This document shows positions 17,454 through 26,984 of a stretch of DNA of 64,000 bases, in pieces (the first letter of the stretch is position 1; each line of letters opens with the position of its first letter). A model generated the notes under the pieces. That model was not told the DNA's origin. It worked only from the letters and a program-made list of their open reading frames with translations, and ran no database searches. Origin of the DNA: Thermoanaerobacter kivui (GTDB lineage: Bacteria > Bacillota > Thermoanaerobacteria > Thermoanaerobacterales > Thermoanaerobacteraceae); the NCBI RefSeq assembly GCF_000763575.1, contig NZ_CP009170.1, positions 1,739,501-1,803,500 on the forward strand, given 5' to 3'. Both the position numbers and the translations under genes were made by a program.

Positions 17454-18581
17454 TCATCCTCTTGGATCAGCCACAACAAGAACATCTATGAATTTAGTAC
17501 CTTTCATTATTCTTCTAACAATAGATCCCCTTATTATTTCATCAATTCTCCTTCTCACAGACTGCCCTACTACAATTTGAGTAATGGCATTTTCCTCTGC
17601 AAATTTTATTATAGCTTTAGCAGGGTCATTGGACTTCACCATAAAAAATTTCGCTTCCAATTTATTGCACAGCATAGTGATTTCGTCAAGTTTTTTAAGC
17701 TTTTTATGGTCTCTCAAGTCATCCTCATTGTAAACATGTAGGACAAATAGGTCTGCTTTGAGCATTTTTGCCAGCCTGTAACCTCTCCGTATCAAATACT
17801 CTGCATTAAATCTCAAATTCACACAAACTAATATTTTTTCCTGTGCTCCTTTTAATCCTATAACATTTTTTCTATTTTTATACTCAATAAGCCTATCATC
17901 AACTTCATTAGCCACTTCTCTTAATGTGAGTTCTCTTAAAGCTGAAAGGTTGCCAATTCTAAAAAAGTTATTGAGTGCAGTCTCAATCTTATCAGGGCTA
18001 TAAATTTTCCCGTTTTTGAGCCTCTCTATTAAAGTCTCTGGAGAAACATCTACCACTTCAACCTCGTCACTTATCTCCAAAAGCTTGTCTGGGATGGTTT
18101 CCCTTACTTTGACATTTGTCATTCTGTTTACATAGTCATTAAGGCTTTCAAAATGCTGTATATTAACAGCTGTCATAACACTTATTCCGTTGTCGATAAG
18201 CTCTAAAACATCTTGATACCTTTTTTCATTTTTAGAACCAGGAGCATTGGTATGGGCTAATTCATCTACCACCACAACCTGTGGCTTCCTTTTTAAAATA
18301 GCCTCCAAATCCATTTCCTTAATAATTACACCTTTGTAATTTATTTCCTTTAAAGGAATAATCTCAAGATCACCTATCTGCTCCTCAGTGTCTTTTCTTC
18401 CGTATGTCTCTACAAAACCTATCACAACGTCTATACCCCTTGATTTCATCTCATTAGCATCCCTTAACATGTGATAGGTTTTACCCACACCGGGAGCAGC
18501 CCCAATGTATATCTTCAATCTTCCTTTTTTAGCTCTTTCGATCTCTCTCAAAAAATAATCGGGGGACTTCTTCTCCATCAT
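17454..18581 (-). CDS. kdpD: Kinase-less KdpD (KdpD and universal-stress domains only)
   Basis: 375 residues, versus about 890 for full-length KdpD. Residues 1-220 are the KdpD domain with Walker A GAAPGVGKT (27-35) and VVVDELAHTNAPGS. Residues about 245-375 form a UspA-like domain, ending VGQSVRRRIDEIIRGSIV. There are no TM helices, GAF domain or histidine kinase, and no kdpE is nearby. It is the last gene of the operon, 6 bases after kdpC. In some Firmicutes the KdpD Usp domain binds cyclic di-AMP, so this protein may sense nucleotide or potassium state and act directly on the pump or elsewhere. That role is inference. Confidence 0.88.
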   Translation of the reverse strand: MMEKKSPDYFLREIERAKKGRLKIYIGAAPGVGKTYHMLRDANEMKSRGIDVVIGFVETYGRKDTEEQIGDLEIIPLKEINYKGVIIKEMDLEAILKRKPQVVVVDELAHTNAPGSKNEKRYQDVLELIDNGISVMTAVNIQHFESLNDYVNRMTNVKVRETIPDKLLEISDEVEVVDVSPETLIERLKNGKIYSPDKIETALNNFFRIGNLSALRELTLREVANEVDDRLIEYKNRKNVIGLKGAQEKILVCVNLRFNAEYLIRRGYRLAKMLKADLFVLHVYNEDDLRDHKKLKKLDEITMLCNKLEAKFFMVKSNDPAKAIIKFAEENAITQIVVGQSVRRRIDEIIRGSIVRRIMKGTKFIDVLVVADPRG

Positions 18582-18587
18582 ATAGCC

Positions 18588-19166
18588 TCACTTTTTAGTA
18601 CGCTTAATTTCTTCCAAAAGACTCAAGTTTAGCTTCAACACGTTGATACGAGGTTCTCCGAAAATACCTAAGAATCTCCCTTCAACGTTTTTGTCTACCA
18701 GTTTCTTTACAACCTCTTCTGGTAAGTGATTTGCTGCCGCGACTCTTTTGACTTGCAAGTAAGCAGCCTCCGGTGAAATATGCGGGTCTAAACCAGATCC
18801 AGAGGATGTAACTATGTCTGCAGGTATGTCACTTCTTTTTACCCCAGGATTTTTCTTCAAAAACTCTTCAATGTTTTTTTCAACCTCTTCCTTGAACTTA
18901 GGATTAGAGAGAGCATAATTAGTACCACCCGAAGATTCAGCATTGTAATCTACAACAGAAGGTCTGCCCATAAACCACCTTGAATCGGTAAATTTCTGAC
19001 CAATGAGTTCTGAACCAACTGGTTTACCGTCTAACATAATTATACTACCATTTGCCTGATAAGGAAATAATAAATTTGCAATTGCTGTCATTACAAAAGG
19101 ATACACAAGCCCCAGCAAAACCATCAAGACAAATACAAATTTGATTGCTTTTTTTAATTCATTCAT
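18588..19166 (-). CDS. kdpC: Potassium-transporting ATPase subunit KdpC
   Basis: 192 residues. KdpC is the single-span subunit that assists KdpB catalysis and ATP binding in the KdpFABC potassium pump. An N-terminal TM helix (about 8-32) is followed by family signatures YQANGSIIMLDGKPVGSELI, then DSRWFMGRPS, SGSGLDPHISPEAA and VDKNVEGRFLGIFGEP. It sits between kdpB and kdpD with short spacers. Confidence 0.95.
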   Translation of the reverse strand: MNELKKAIKFVFVLMVLLGLVYPFVMTAIANLLFPYQANGSIIMLDGKPVGSELIGQKFTDSRWFMGRPSVVDYNAESSGGTNYALSNPKFKEEVEKNIEEFLKKNPGVKRSDIPADIVTSSGSGLDPHISPEAAYLQVKRVAAANHLPEEVVKKLVDKNVEGRFLGIFGEPRINVLKLNLSLLEEIKRTKK

Positions 19167-19181
19167 AGCAAATCCTCCATA

Positions 19182-21221
19182 TTAAAATATCAAAGATATT
19201 ATCATGTCTATCAGTTTTATGCCTACAAAAGGCGCAATCAAACCACCTAAGCCATAAATAAGCAAATTCCTGGTCAATAAGGCATTAGCACTCATAGGCT
19301 TATATTTTACTCCCCTCATGGCGATAGGAATCAAAACTGGTATTATTATGGCATTGAATATTAAGGCAGATAATATGGCATTCGTTGGAGAAGAAAGTTT
19401 CATTATATCTAGCACCCTTATAGATGGCAGTGTTCCTGATATAATAGCAGGAAGTATTGCAAAATACTTCGCCACATCATTGGCAATACTAAAAGTAGTC
19501 AATGCTCCTCTTGTCATAAGAAGCTGTTTCCCAATTGCCACAACCTCTATAATTTTTGTAGGGTCTGAGTCTAAATCCACCATATTTGCAGCTTCTTTTG
19601 CAGCCATTGTACCGCTATTCATAGCAAGTCCAACATCTGCCTGAGCAAGTGCAGGCGCATCATTTGTACCATCCCCTGTCATGGCAACTAGTCGCCCTAA
19701 TGCCTGTTCTTTTTTAATGACATTTATCTTATCCTCCGGCTTGCTCTCTGCAATAAATTCGTCAACACCAGCTTCCTCTGCAATAGTCTTAGCTGTCAAA
19801 GGATTATCTCCTGTTATCATAATAGTTTTAATTCCCATTGCCCTAAGCTGTTTAAAACGCTCTTTCATGCCGGGTTTTATAGTATCTTTAAGGTATATCA
19901 CCCCTAATACTTCGTTGTTTTTTACTACGATAAGAGGAGTACCACCTAACAGAGATATCCTTTCAACTACTTCCTGTAAATCTTCAGGAATTTCCCCACC
20001 CTTAGACTCTACATACTCTTTTATTTTGTCATAAGACCCTTTTCTTACAATAGTGCCATCTTTTAAATTTAAACCGCTCATCCTTGTTTCAGCAGTAAAC
20101 TCAACAACTTCTGCTCCTTCTAAAATATCATCCTCTGCTTTTGCCCCCATTTTCTTGGCAAGGTCTACTATTGACCTTCCTTCAGGAGTCAAGTCTTTCA
20201 ATGAAGAAATGAGGGCATAGTAAGTGACCTCCTCTTTTTTATGTCCACCTACTGGTATAAAGTCAGCAGCCAATCTGTTTCCAAAAGTGATTGTACCTGT
20301 CTTATCTAATAGCATTGTATCGATGTCGCCAGCAGCTTCCACTGCTTTTCCTGACATAGCAATTACATTAAAGCGTGTAACTCTATCCATACCTGCAATG
20401 CCTATCGCAGAAAGAAGACCTCCAATTGTAGTTGGTATTAAGCAAACTAACAAAGCAATCAATGTAGTAGCACTTATTCTTACATGGACAAATTTAGCCA
20501 TTGGGTATAGGGTCATAACAACAATTATAAAAATTATTGTCAAACTCACTAAAACAGTAGTCAAAGCAATTTCATTAGGAGATTTCTGCCTTTTGGCTCC
20601 TTCTACCATTTTTATCATTCTGTCTAAAAAAGATTCCCCTTCGTCAACAGTAACTTGGACTTTAATGCTATCGCTTATTACCTTTGTCCCACCAGTAACC
20701 GAGCTAAAATCACCACCAGCTTCTTTTATAACTGGTGCAGATTCACCTGTTATTGCAGACTCATCAATTGCAGCAAGCCCTTCTATTATTTCTCCATCAG
20801 CCGGAATTATATCTCCTGCCTCACAAAGCACTATATCCCCTTTTTTAAGCTCAGAGGACTTAACCATTTTTATGCTTCCATCACTTTTAATGAGTTTTGC
20901 CATAGTCTCTTTTTTTGTCTTTTTAAGGGTATCTGCTTGAGCTTTCCCTCTTCCTTCTGCCAGTGCTTCTGCAAAATTAGCAAAAAGCACTGTTACAAAC
21001 AATATAAAAGTGATTAAAGCGTTATATCCCACTTCGTCGTAAGTACTTCCAAAATAAGTAGGAAATATTGTAGCCAACAGTGTAATAAACATACCTACCT
21101 CTACCACAAACATCACAGGATTTTTATACATTTTAAGAGGATTAAGTTTCAAAAAAGAGTTTTTGATAGCACCTAATACAATTTCTCTACTCATCGTTTT
21201 TATTTCTTTTTTTCTTTTCAT
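19182..21221 (-). CDS. kdpB: Potassium-transporting P-type ATPase subunit KdpB
   Basis: 679 residues. This is the ATP-hydrolysing subunit of the high-affinity K+ pump. It has the phosphorylation motif [13 protein letters not shown], the actuator loop [12 protein letters not shown], the hinge [18 protein letters not shown] and multiple TM helices. A GGAGG site precedes the ATG. The gene starts 15 bases after kdpA. Complete and unremarkable in length. Confidence 0.97.
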   Translation of the reverse strand: MKRKKEIKTMSREIVLGAIKNSFLKLNPLKMYKNPVMFVVEVGMFITLLATIFPTYFGSTYDEVGYNALITFILFVTVLFANFAEALAEGRGKAQADTLKKTKKETMAKLIKSDGSIKMVKSSELKKGDIVLCEAGDIIPADGEIIEGLAAIDESAITGESAPVIKEAGGDFSSVTGGTKVISDSIKVQVTVDEGESFLDRMIKMVEGAKRQKSPNEIALTTVLVSLTIIFIIVVMTLYPMAKFVHVRISATTLIALLVCLIPTTIGGLLSAIGIAGMDRVTRFNVIAMSGKAVEAAGDIDTMLLDKTGTITFGNRLAADFIPVGGHKKEEVTYYALISSLKDLTPEGRSIVDLAKKMGAKAEDDILEGAEVVEFTAETRMSGLNLKDGTIVRKGSYDKIKEYVESKGGEIPEDLQEVVERISLLGGTPLIVVKNNEVLGVIYLKDTIKPGMKERFKQLRAMGIKTIMITGDNPLTAKTIAEEAGVDEFIAESKPEDKINVIKKEQALGRLVAMTGDGTNDAPALAQADVGLAMNSGTMAAKEAANMVDLDSDPTKIIEVVAIGKQLLMTRGALTTFSIANDVAKYFAILPAIISGTLPSIRVLDIMKLSSPTNAILSALIFNAIIIPVLIPIAMRGVKYKPMSANALLTRNLLIYGLGGLIAPFVGIKLIDMIISLIF

Positions 21222-21236
21222 AAAGCGTTACCTCCA

Positions 21237-22922
21237 TTACGTCATGCTCAAAAACTCAGAAATAGGTCCTAATATTATCGCTGGGAAGAAAGTAAGAGCT
21301 CCTACAATTACAACAATCGCTATAAAAATTGCTCCAAACAAAGCATTGTCTGTTCTAAAAGTACCTGGCGATGGCGGTGCAGGAATTTTCTCCGCCATAG
21401 AACCTGCAACAGCTAACATAAGAATAATGGTTATATATCTTCCAAAGAACATAACTAAACCTGTCATTATATTCATAAACACAGTGTTTCCTATAAATCC
21501 TGCAAATTCAGAACCATTATTTGCCGCCGCAGAAGAAAACTCATATAACACTTGCGTAAGTCCATGGTACAGTGGATTCGTTACAGAAGAAGCTCCCACT
21601 TTTAGCATCACTGTCAAAGCAGATGAAAAAAGTATCAAAAAAGGGTGAACCAATATTGCAAGGGCTATAAGTTTTATCTCTTTAGTTTCAATTTTTCTTC
21701 CTAAATATTCTGGAGTTCTTCCTACCATAAGCCCTGTCAAAAATACCGTCAATATTGTATACATTATTATATTCTGAAGTCCTGCTCCATCTCCTCCAAA
21801 AATGGTATTTAACATCATGAGGATAAGCGGCACTGCTCCTCCTAAAGGTGTATAAGAATCGTGCATGCTGTCAACAGAACCTGTTGTAAAAGCAGTAGTC
21901 ACAGTCGCAAATAGTGAAGATTGTGAGACTCCAAAGCGAACTTCTTTTCCTTCATAATTTCCATAAGGCGTACCATCAATATGTAATTTCGAATAAGCCA
22001 CTCCTGGATGACTTTCCGCATAAACTGCTCCAACAGCCAAAAGAATAAAAATCACAAACAAGGAAATGTATAATACCAAAGCGTGTTTTTTATTGTTTAT
22101 CATTAACCCATAAGTGTAAATTAAAGATGCAGGTAAAAGCATCATAAGAAGCATCTCAATCATATTGGTAAGCCAAGTAGGATTTTCAAATGGGTGAGAA
22201 GAATTCGCCTCAAAAAATCCACCGCCATTTGTTCCTAAGTGTTTAATTGACTCTAATACAGCTACGGGACCTGTTATAATAGTTTGCTTACCACCTTCTA
22301 ATGTATCCACAACTACTTTCCCAGCAAAAGTTTGAGGAACTCCTTGCCATACTAATATAAGAGTGACAATTGCAGAGATAGGAAGCAGAAGCCTTACTAC
22401 TACTCTTACAAAATCTGCATAAAAATTTCCCAATCCATCTGTTTTTCTGCTAAGTCCTCTCATTATAGCTGCTGCAGTCGCTAACCCTGAAGCCGCAGAA
22501 GTAAACATCAAAAATACTATTACGATCATTTGGCTTAAAAAAGTTACGCCATTTTCCCCAGCATAGTGTTGAATGTTTGTATTTGTCGTAAAGCTTATTG
22601 CCGTGTTAAAAGCAAGAGAAGACTCCATGTTTTTAACTCCAGTAGGATTTAAAGGCAAAAATCTTTGTATTCGCAATATAATATACCCAATTATCATCAT
22701 TACCGTATTAACAAGCAAAAAGGACAATGCATATTTTTTCCAGCTTATTTCTTCTTCTGCATTGATCCCTGAAAGTTTATATATAAAATTTTCTACAGGT
22801 AAAAAAACTTTGTCCAATTTCATCGGTTTATACTCAAATATTTTGTACATATAAGTCCCAACTGGTTTAGTTAAAAGAACTACAACCAATATCATAGTAA
22901 AAAGTTCTATATTCGAATACAT
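21237..22922 (-). CDS. kdpA: Potassium-transporting ATPase subunit KdpA
   Basis: 561 residues. KdpA is the channel-like subunit that selects and passes K+. It has about ten TM helices and the repeated filter segments typical of the superfamily: FTTNTNIQHYAGE, LGTNGGGFFEANSSHPFENP, TTAFTTGSVDSMHDS and SSAAANNGSEFAGF. It begins MYSNIELFTMILVVVLL and follows kdpF by 13 bases. Confidence 0.97.
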   Translation of the reverse strand: MYSNIELFTMILVVVLLTKPVGTYMYKIFEYKPMKLDKVFLPVENFIYKLSGINAEEEISWKKYALSFLLVNTVMMIIGYIILRIQRFLPLNPTGVKNMESSLAFNTAISFTTNTNIQHYAGENGVTFLSQMIVIVFLMFTSAASGLATAAAIMRGLSRKTDGLGNFYADFVRVVVRLLLPISAIVTLILVWQGVPQTFAGKVVVDTLEGGKQTIITGPVAVLESIKHLGTNGGGFFEANSSHPFENPTWLTNMIEMLLMMLLPASLIYTYGLMINNKKHALVLYISLFVIFILLAVGAVYAESHPGVAYSKLHIDGTPYGNYEGKEVRFGVSQSSLFATVTTAFTTGSVDSMHDSYTPLGGAVPLILMMLNTIFGGDGAGLQNIIMYTILTVFLTGLMVGRTPEYLGRKIETKEIKLIALAILVHPFLILFSSALTVMLKVGASSVTNPLYHGLTQVLYEFSSAAANNGSEFAGFIGNTVFMNIMTGLVMFFGRYITIILMLAVAGSMAEKIPAPPSPGTFRTDNALFGAIFIAIVVIVGALTFFPAIILGPISEFLSMT

Positions 22923-22935
22923 GAACTTTCCTCCC

Positions 22936-23013
22936 TTAAAACTCTTCTGGATGTATTAGTGCATAAAATAAATAAATGAGCAAAAGAAAAAAAACCCCAT
23001 ATAATAATGCCAA
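22936..23013 (-). CDS. kdpF: KdpF small membrane subunit
   Basis: 25 residues starting at TTG (23013), with AGGGG about 10 bases before it. One TM helix (LLYGVFFLLLIYLFYALI) ends with HPEEF, matching the usual KdpF C-terminal signature. KdpF stabilises the KdpABC complex. It lies directly before kdpA and starts 2 bases past the stop of another tiny ORF. Confidence 0.8.
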   Translation of the reverse strand: MALLYGVFFLLLIYLFYALIHPEEF

Positions 23014-23015
23014 TT

Positions 23016-23129
23016 TTAATACACCCCTGCTTCATAAGTGTTAGTCTCCATCAAATTACAACACCATTTAATTATGCCTTTGACAATGTAATACAACACC
23101 ATAAACCCTGCAATTATGACAAAATCCAT
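23016..23129 (-). CDS. 37-residue putative membrane peptide at the head of the kdp operon
   Basis: It reads MDFVIIAGFMVLYYIVKGII then KWCCNLMETNTYEAGVY: a single TM helix and a short tail with a Cys pair. GAGGTG lies 9 bases before the ATG. It is the first ORF after the kdp attenuator and its stop is 2 bases before the kdpF start. I recognise no family; it may be an extra pump subunit or an upstream ORF coupling kdpF translation. Confidence 0.55.
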   Translation of the reverse strand: MDFVIIAGFMVLYYIVKGIIKWCCNLMETNTYEAGVY

Positions 23130-23175
23130 ATCCTTTTTCACCTCTTATTATTATCGTTTTTTTTAAAAAAATATT

Positions 23176-23243
23176 AAACAAAAAGCCCGCACTCTTTCTT
23201 TATGAGGCGGACTACATGACAACACTTTTACATATTGTCATGT
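23176..23243 (-). promoter_or_regulatory. Attenuator leader of the kdp operon (two tandem hairpins, second a terminator)
   Basis: Downstream of the kdp promoter there is a 9-bp perfect hairpin ACATGACAA/TTGTCATGT (23214-23243). One base later comes GTCCGC/GCGGGC (23185-23212) followed by TTTTTGTTT on the minus strand. This terminator precedes the first kdp ORF by about 50 bases, so expression should depend on readthrough. I looked for the cyclic di-AMP (ydaO) aptamer signature and did not find it. The effector is unknown. Confidence 0.6.
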
Positions 23244-23276
23244 CTTCCATCATTTTTGTTAACTTATTTACTATTT

Positions 23277-23304
23277 ATTGTACCATATATATTATATTAT
23301 TCAA
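23277..23304 (-). promoter_or_regulatory. kdp operon promoter with upstream palindromes
   Basis: On the minus strand, TTGAAT (23299-23304) and TACAAT (23277-23282) are separated by 16 bases. Just upstream lie AAACC-tcaaaaa-GGTTT (23311-23327) and a perfect 16-base palindrome TTTAAAAGCTTTTAAA (23325-23340), possible operator sites. Confidence 0.65.
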
Positions 23305-23361
23305 CCTAATAAACCTCAAAAAGGTTTAAAAGCTTTTAAATGCTCTTTTATGCAAAGAAAT

Positions 23362-23416
23362 GCGATGTAAAGCGTTACAAACCTCATATGCTATTTAATC
23401 TATCACTTTACATCGC
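23362..23416 (-). terminator. Inverted repeat after the sugar-nucleotide pyrophosphorylase gene
   Basis: GCGATGTAAAG (23362-23372) and CTTTACATCGC (23406-23416) form an 11-bp stem with a 33-base loop, in the gap after the stop at 23489. It is probably a weak transcription end. The stem shares GCGATGTA with the hairpin at 15523. Confidence 0.45.
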
Positions 23417-23488
23417 TTTCCAATTGTTTTTAACTTTTTTAACTTCACAATTTGTTAATAAAAAGACTTGAAAAATCCTCCAATCTTT

Positions 23489-25846
23489 TTATTTTTCATC
23501 TTCACTATTTAAAATATTTCGCACTTCTTTTTCATACTGCGAGAAAAGTTGGTAAGCTTTTTCCATTGTAGGTGCTTCAACATAAATATTACAGGCTGGT
23601 AATTCGCTATCTGGTAACACCAACACCCACGAGTCTCCATGGTTAAATTTTAAACCATCTACAAACTCTGTTACTTTTTCGTCAGCTTTTTCAAAAAGCA
23701 TTCTAATTATTTTTCCTTTATCTTTCCACTCACACTTTATGCTTTTATTTATTTTATATCTTAAAGGAAATTTATCTTTTATATAGGAAAGTTTTGTTCT
23801 CGTTTCATCTAAATAGTCTAAAAGCTTTAAAAAGAAACTTAAGCCGTCAAAACTTAAACTGAACTGTGAAACCCTGTCTTTTATTACTCCTTCTGTTTCT
23901 ATAATCTTTTTCATTCTGTCTTTGTGGGAAATCTTGCTTTTTAAAGGTTCGATGCTAAATTCTTTTGCAAATTCCGTCAAAAAATTAGAACTGTTAAAGG
24001 GAATAACAAAGCTTTTAACTCCCTCTTTTTCTGCAAGTAGCATTCTCATATAGTAAAGCTCGTCATCATCAAATTCTCTTCCTTTTTCATCATAAAGTCT
24101 TATTTGCTCTCCATTTTTAGAAAATATAAGCCCTACATCATAGTCTTTCTCTGTTATGTTAAAAAATTTACTTTTACCTATTCCTTCTAATATTTGCTTT
24201 GTTTCTTCATTATATGGTTTAACTTTAATTTTTAAATAATCTTTTCTTTGGCTAAAAAGATTATCAATATAATCCTGTTGAACAGAAATCTTTTTAAGGT
24301 CTTTTAGATTTTCACGGCTAATCCTCTTAATATCGTAAATTTTTAGCTTATTCTCTATCTTTTTCTCCGCATTTCTGTCAATATCACATCCGTTTTTATC
24401 CATAAACAAAACTCTCAATTTATCAGGCTCTTCTGTTTCTACATAGACTCCTCCTTCTAACTTGTTCTTTCTTATACCATACCTTATAGCTGGCAAAAAA
24501 GCGTAATCGGCATACAGAACGTCGCAACCCGAAGATAAAAGTCCGTAAGAAATTAAATTGCTTACAAACTTTGAAACAAAGTCCCCGTCATGTCCCACAA
24601 TTATATTGCCTGTAAAGACATTGCCAAAAGCTTCTCCAACCTCCACCGCCATCTCTGGAGTTATATCATAGTTGAAGACACCTTTTATCCCTCTTTCGCC
24701 AAAAAACAATTGTTTTTTGCCATTTCCCCATACAATGTCTTTTATGACAACAAATCCCTCTTCAACGGTTTTATCAGGCCATACCTTTACATCAGGCTTT
24801 ATCTCGGAGAAAGCCCTTAAATTGCAGTTTTCCCCTATTACACTATTTTCAAAAATCCGTACATTATTAAAAATAGTCACATTTTTGCACACCACACATC
24901 CTCTAAGTTCAGAGTTTTGACCAACAATCACATCATCCCACAATATGCTGTTTTTTAATGTACTTCCCTGTTTGATGTGATTGCTTCTCCCCACAATTAC
25001 ATTTGGACCTACAACCGTATTTTCTTCAATTACAGAATTATCTCCGATTATCACCGGAGGTATAATTATAGCATTAGGAGAGATTTTTACATTTTCCCCC
25101 ATCATTATTCCTTCTTTTAGTAGAATTTCTTTATAGCCTAAATCTACAGCTCCTTTTAAGATGTCAAAATGGCTGCTTATATATTGTGCTGTGTTGCCTA
25201 TGTCACACCAATACCCCTCTGTAATGTATCCATACATTGGTATATTATTTTGTAGCAAATAAGGGAATAAATCTTTACTGAAATCAAAAGACTTGCCCTG
25301 AGGAATAAACTCCAATATTTCCGGCTCAATGATATAAATTCCGGTATTTACTGTGTCACTGAATACTTCTCCCCACGAAGGTTTCTCTAAAAATTTTTTT
25401 ATGCGTCCTTTTTCGTCAATAATGACAACTCCGTATTCCAATGGCACATCAACTTTTGTTAAGATGAGAGTAACTTTTGCACCATTTCTTTTGTGGAATT
25501 CATAAACTTCTTTTACATTTACATCCGTTATGACATCTCCACTCATCACAATAAAAGTGTCATTCAAAAAATCCTTAGCATTTTTAACACTGCCCGCCGT
25601 CCCTAATGGTTTATCTTCTATATAAAATTTTATTTTACTGCCGTATTCTTGTTCCACATATTCTTTTATTTTGTGAGGCAAATAAAAGAGTGTAATAGCT
25701 ATATCTTTCACGTTATATTTGTATAAATGTTCTATTATGTGTTTTATTGCTGGTTGTCCTGCAACAGGGACCATGGGTTTAGGAATCCCTGCTGTTAAAG
25801 GTCTTAGTCTACTTCCTTCTCCACCTGCCATGATTATCCCTTTCAT
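23489..25846 (-). CDS. Sugar-1-phosphate nucleotidyltransferase fused to a degenerate phosphomannomutase-like domain
   Basis: 785 residues. Residues 1-235 are a nucleotidyltransferase with GGEGSRLRPLT, GTAGSVKNAK and MSGDVITD. Residues 250-360 are left-handed beta-helix hexapeptide repeats. Residues about 375-785 follow the alpha-D-phosphohexomutase fold, but key residues are absent: the catalytic TASHNP motif is replaced by VETEEPDKL, and the DGDADR metal loop reads DVGLIFSKNG. The first part should make GDP-mannose or a similar NDP-sugar for wall or glycan synthesis. The mutase part is probably structural or regulatory. AGAGGTGG precedes the ATG. Confidence 0.88.
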   Translation of the reverse strand: MKGIIMAGGEGSRLRPLTAGIPKPMVPVAGQPAIKHIIEHLYKYNVKDIAITLFYLPHKIKEYVEQEYGSKIKFYIEDKPLGTAGSVKNAKDFLNDTFIVMSGDVITDVNVKEVYEFHKRNGAKVTLILTKVDVPLEYGVVIIDEKGRIKKFLEKPSWGEVFSDTVNTGIYIIEPEILEFIPQGKSFDFSKDLFPYLLQNNIPMYGYITEGYWCDIGNTAQYISSHFDILKGAVDLGYKEILLKEGIMMGENVKISPNAIIIPPVIIGDNSVIEENTVVGPNVIVGRSNHIKQGSTLKNSILWDDVIVGQNSELRGCVVCKNVTIFNNVRIFENSVIGENCNLRAFSEIKPDVKVWPDKTVEEGFVVIKDIVWGNGKKQLFFGERGIKGVFNYDITPEMAVEVGEAFGNVFTGNIIVGHDGDFVSKFVSNLISYGLLSSGCDVLYADYAFLPAIRYGIRKNKLEGGVYVETEEPDKLRVLFMDKNGCDIDRNAEKKIENKLKIYDIKRISRENLKDLKKISVQQDYIDNLFSQRKDYLKIKVKPYNEETKQILEGIGKSKFFNITEKDYDVGLIFSKNGEQIRLYDEKGREFDDDELYYMRMLLAEKEGVKSFVIPFNSSNFLTEFAKEFSIEPLKSKISHKDRMKKIIETEGVIKDRVSQFSLSFDGLSFFLKLLDYLDETRTKLSYIKDKFPLRYKINKSIKCEWKDKGKIIRMLFEKADEKVTEFVDGLKFNHGDSWVLVLPDSELPACNIYVEAPTMEKAYQLFSQYEKEVRNILNSEDEK

Positions 25847-25972
25847 TTAACCACCTCTAAAAGCATTATTCAACACTAATTGTTATTATCTTTTATTCCG
25901 GCAAAATTATTCATTTTAAAATACACAAAACATAAAATTGAAATGTAAAAAACATTTATCGGAGGCAGTAAA

Positions 25973-26914
25973 ATGTTAGTATCTTTGATATATTTTGCAG
26001 CCGGAATTGGAGTTTTTATTTGGGGAATTATCACTTTGACAAAAGGACTAAACATTTTTTCTCAACGAAAAATTACACATTTTATCAAGACTTTTGCTGG
26101 TAGTTTGCCGAAATCAATAATAATTGGATTCTTCATAACCCTTATAATACAAAGTAGCAGCATGATATCTGTAATTGCAGTAACCATGGCAGGTGCCAAG
26201 CTTTTAAACCTTAAAAGTGCAGCAGGGATAATAATAGGCTCAAACATAGGTACTACTATAGCTGTACAGCTTTACGCTTTTAATTTGTTTAAAATAGCAC
26301 CTTATGCAGTTTTTGTAGGTTCTATACTTTACTTTCAAAACTACAATATAAAATTAAAATTTGCGGGAAACATAATCTTGGGATTTGGGTTAATATTTTA
26401 TGGTCTAAAAATAATGGAATTAGCAGCAGTACCCCTTAAAAAATTTTCTAATTTCAACTTATTAAGTAACAACATTTCAAATCCTTTTTGGGGAATTTTT
26501 ATTGGCATAATCACTGCTCTAATCATGCAATCCAGCAATATAGGGATAGCAACATTGCAAATTTTAACTGCTTCTCATCTGATAACTTTATCAACTGCAT
26601 TACCTATAATATACGGCTTAAATATAGGAACTTGTTCTGAAGCTATAATATTGAGCTTAGCCTCCAACAAAGAAGGTAAAAAAATTGCCCTTTTCAATAT
26701 CTTTTTCAATATAATAGGCGCAATAGTGTTTTTGCCGTTGACAGACTATTTTGCTGAATTTCTAAAGTTTTTGTCTCCTAATAATGCTGCCAGGCAGGTA
26801 GCAAATGCCCACACTTTTTTCAACCTTTTTTCTGCTATTTTGATAATACCTTTTTTACCCCAGGTATTTTTTATGATTGAAAGGATAGTAGACAATAAAA
26901 AAAATGCAAAATAG
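25973..26914 (+). CDS. Na+/phosphate cotransporter family protein (NptA-like, without PhoU domain)
   Basis: 313 residues, all membrane. Two inverted halves carry the family's signature: IIQSSSMISVIAVTMAGA with NIGTTIAV in the first, and IMQSSNIGIATL with NIGTCSEAI in the second. Both mark a PF02690 sodium-phosphate transporter. Longer members have a C-terminal PhoU-like domain, absent here. It sits alone on the plus strand with GGAGG 7 bases before the ATG and a strong terminator after it. Phosphate is the usual substrate; other anions are possible. Confidence 0.88.
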   Translation: MLVSLIYFAAGIGVFIWGIITLTKGLNIFSQRKITHFIKTFAGSLPKSIIIGFFITLIIQSSSMISVIAVTMAGAKLLNLKSAAGIIIGSNIGTTIAVQLYAFNLFKIAPYAVFVGSILYFQNYNIKLKFAGNIILGFGLIFYGLKIMELAAVPLKKFSNFNLLSNNISNPFWGIFIGIITALIMQSSNIGIATLQILTASHLITLSTALPIIYGLNIGTCSEAIILSLASNKEGKKIALFNIFFNIIGAIVFLPLTDYFAEFLKFLSPNNAARQVANAHTFFNLFSAILIIPFLPQVFFMIERIVDNKKNAK

Positions 26915-26930
26915 TTTAATAGAATATTGA

Positions 26931-26980
26931 GCATAAAAGAGAGGAAAAAACTTTAAAAAGCTTTTTCCTCTCCTTTATGC
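26931..26980. terminator. Bidirectional terminator between the Na/Pi transporter gene and glyA
   Basis: A long stem, GCATAAA-a-GAGAGGAAAAA against TTTTTCCTCTC-c-TTTATGC, serves both convergent genes, with A/T runs within the stem. Confidence 0.85.
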
Positions 26981-26984
26981 AAAA

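Noticed and set aside
20224-20940. 238-codon plus-strand frame inside kdpB
   Set aside because: Antisense of a conserved coding region; composition reflects kdpB codons.
23220-23265. Leader peptide of 13 codons in the kdp leader (starts ATGATGGAAGAC)
   Set aside because: No ribosome binding site and most of it lies in the first hairpin; no diagnostic codon run.
23130-23277. ydaO-type cyclic di-AMP riboswitch before kdp
   Set aside because: The leader before the terminator is only about 60 bases and lacks the conserved aptamer motifs.
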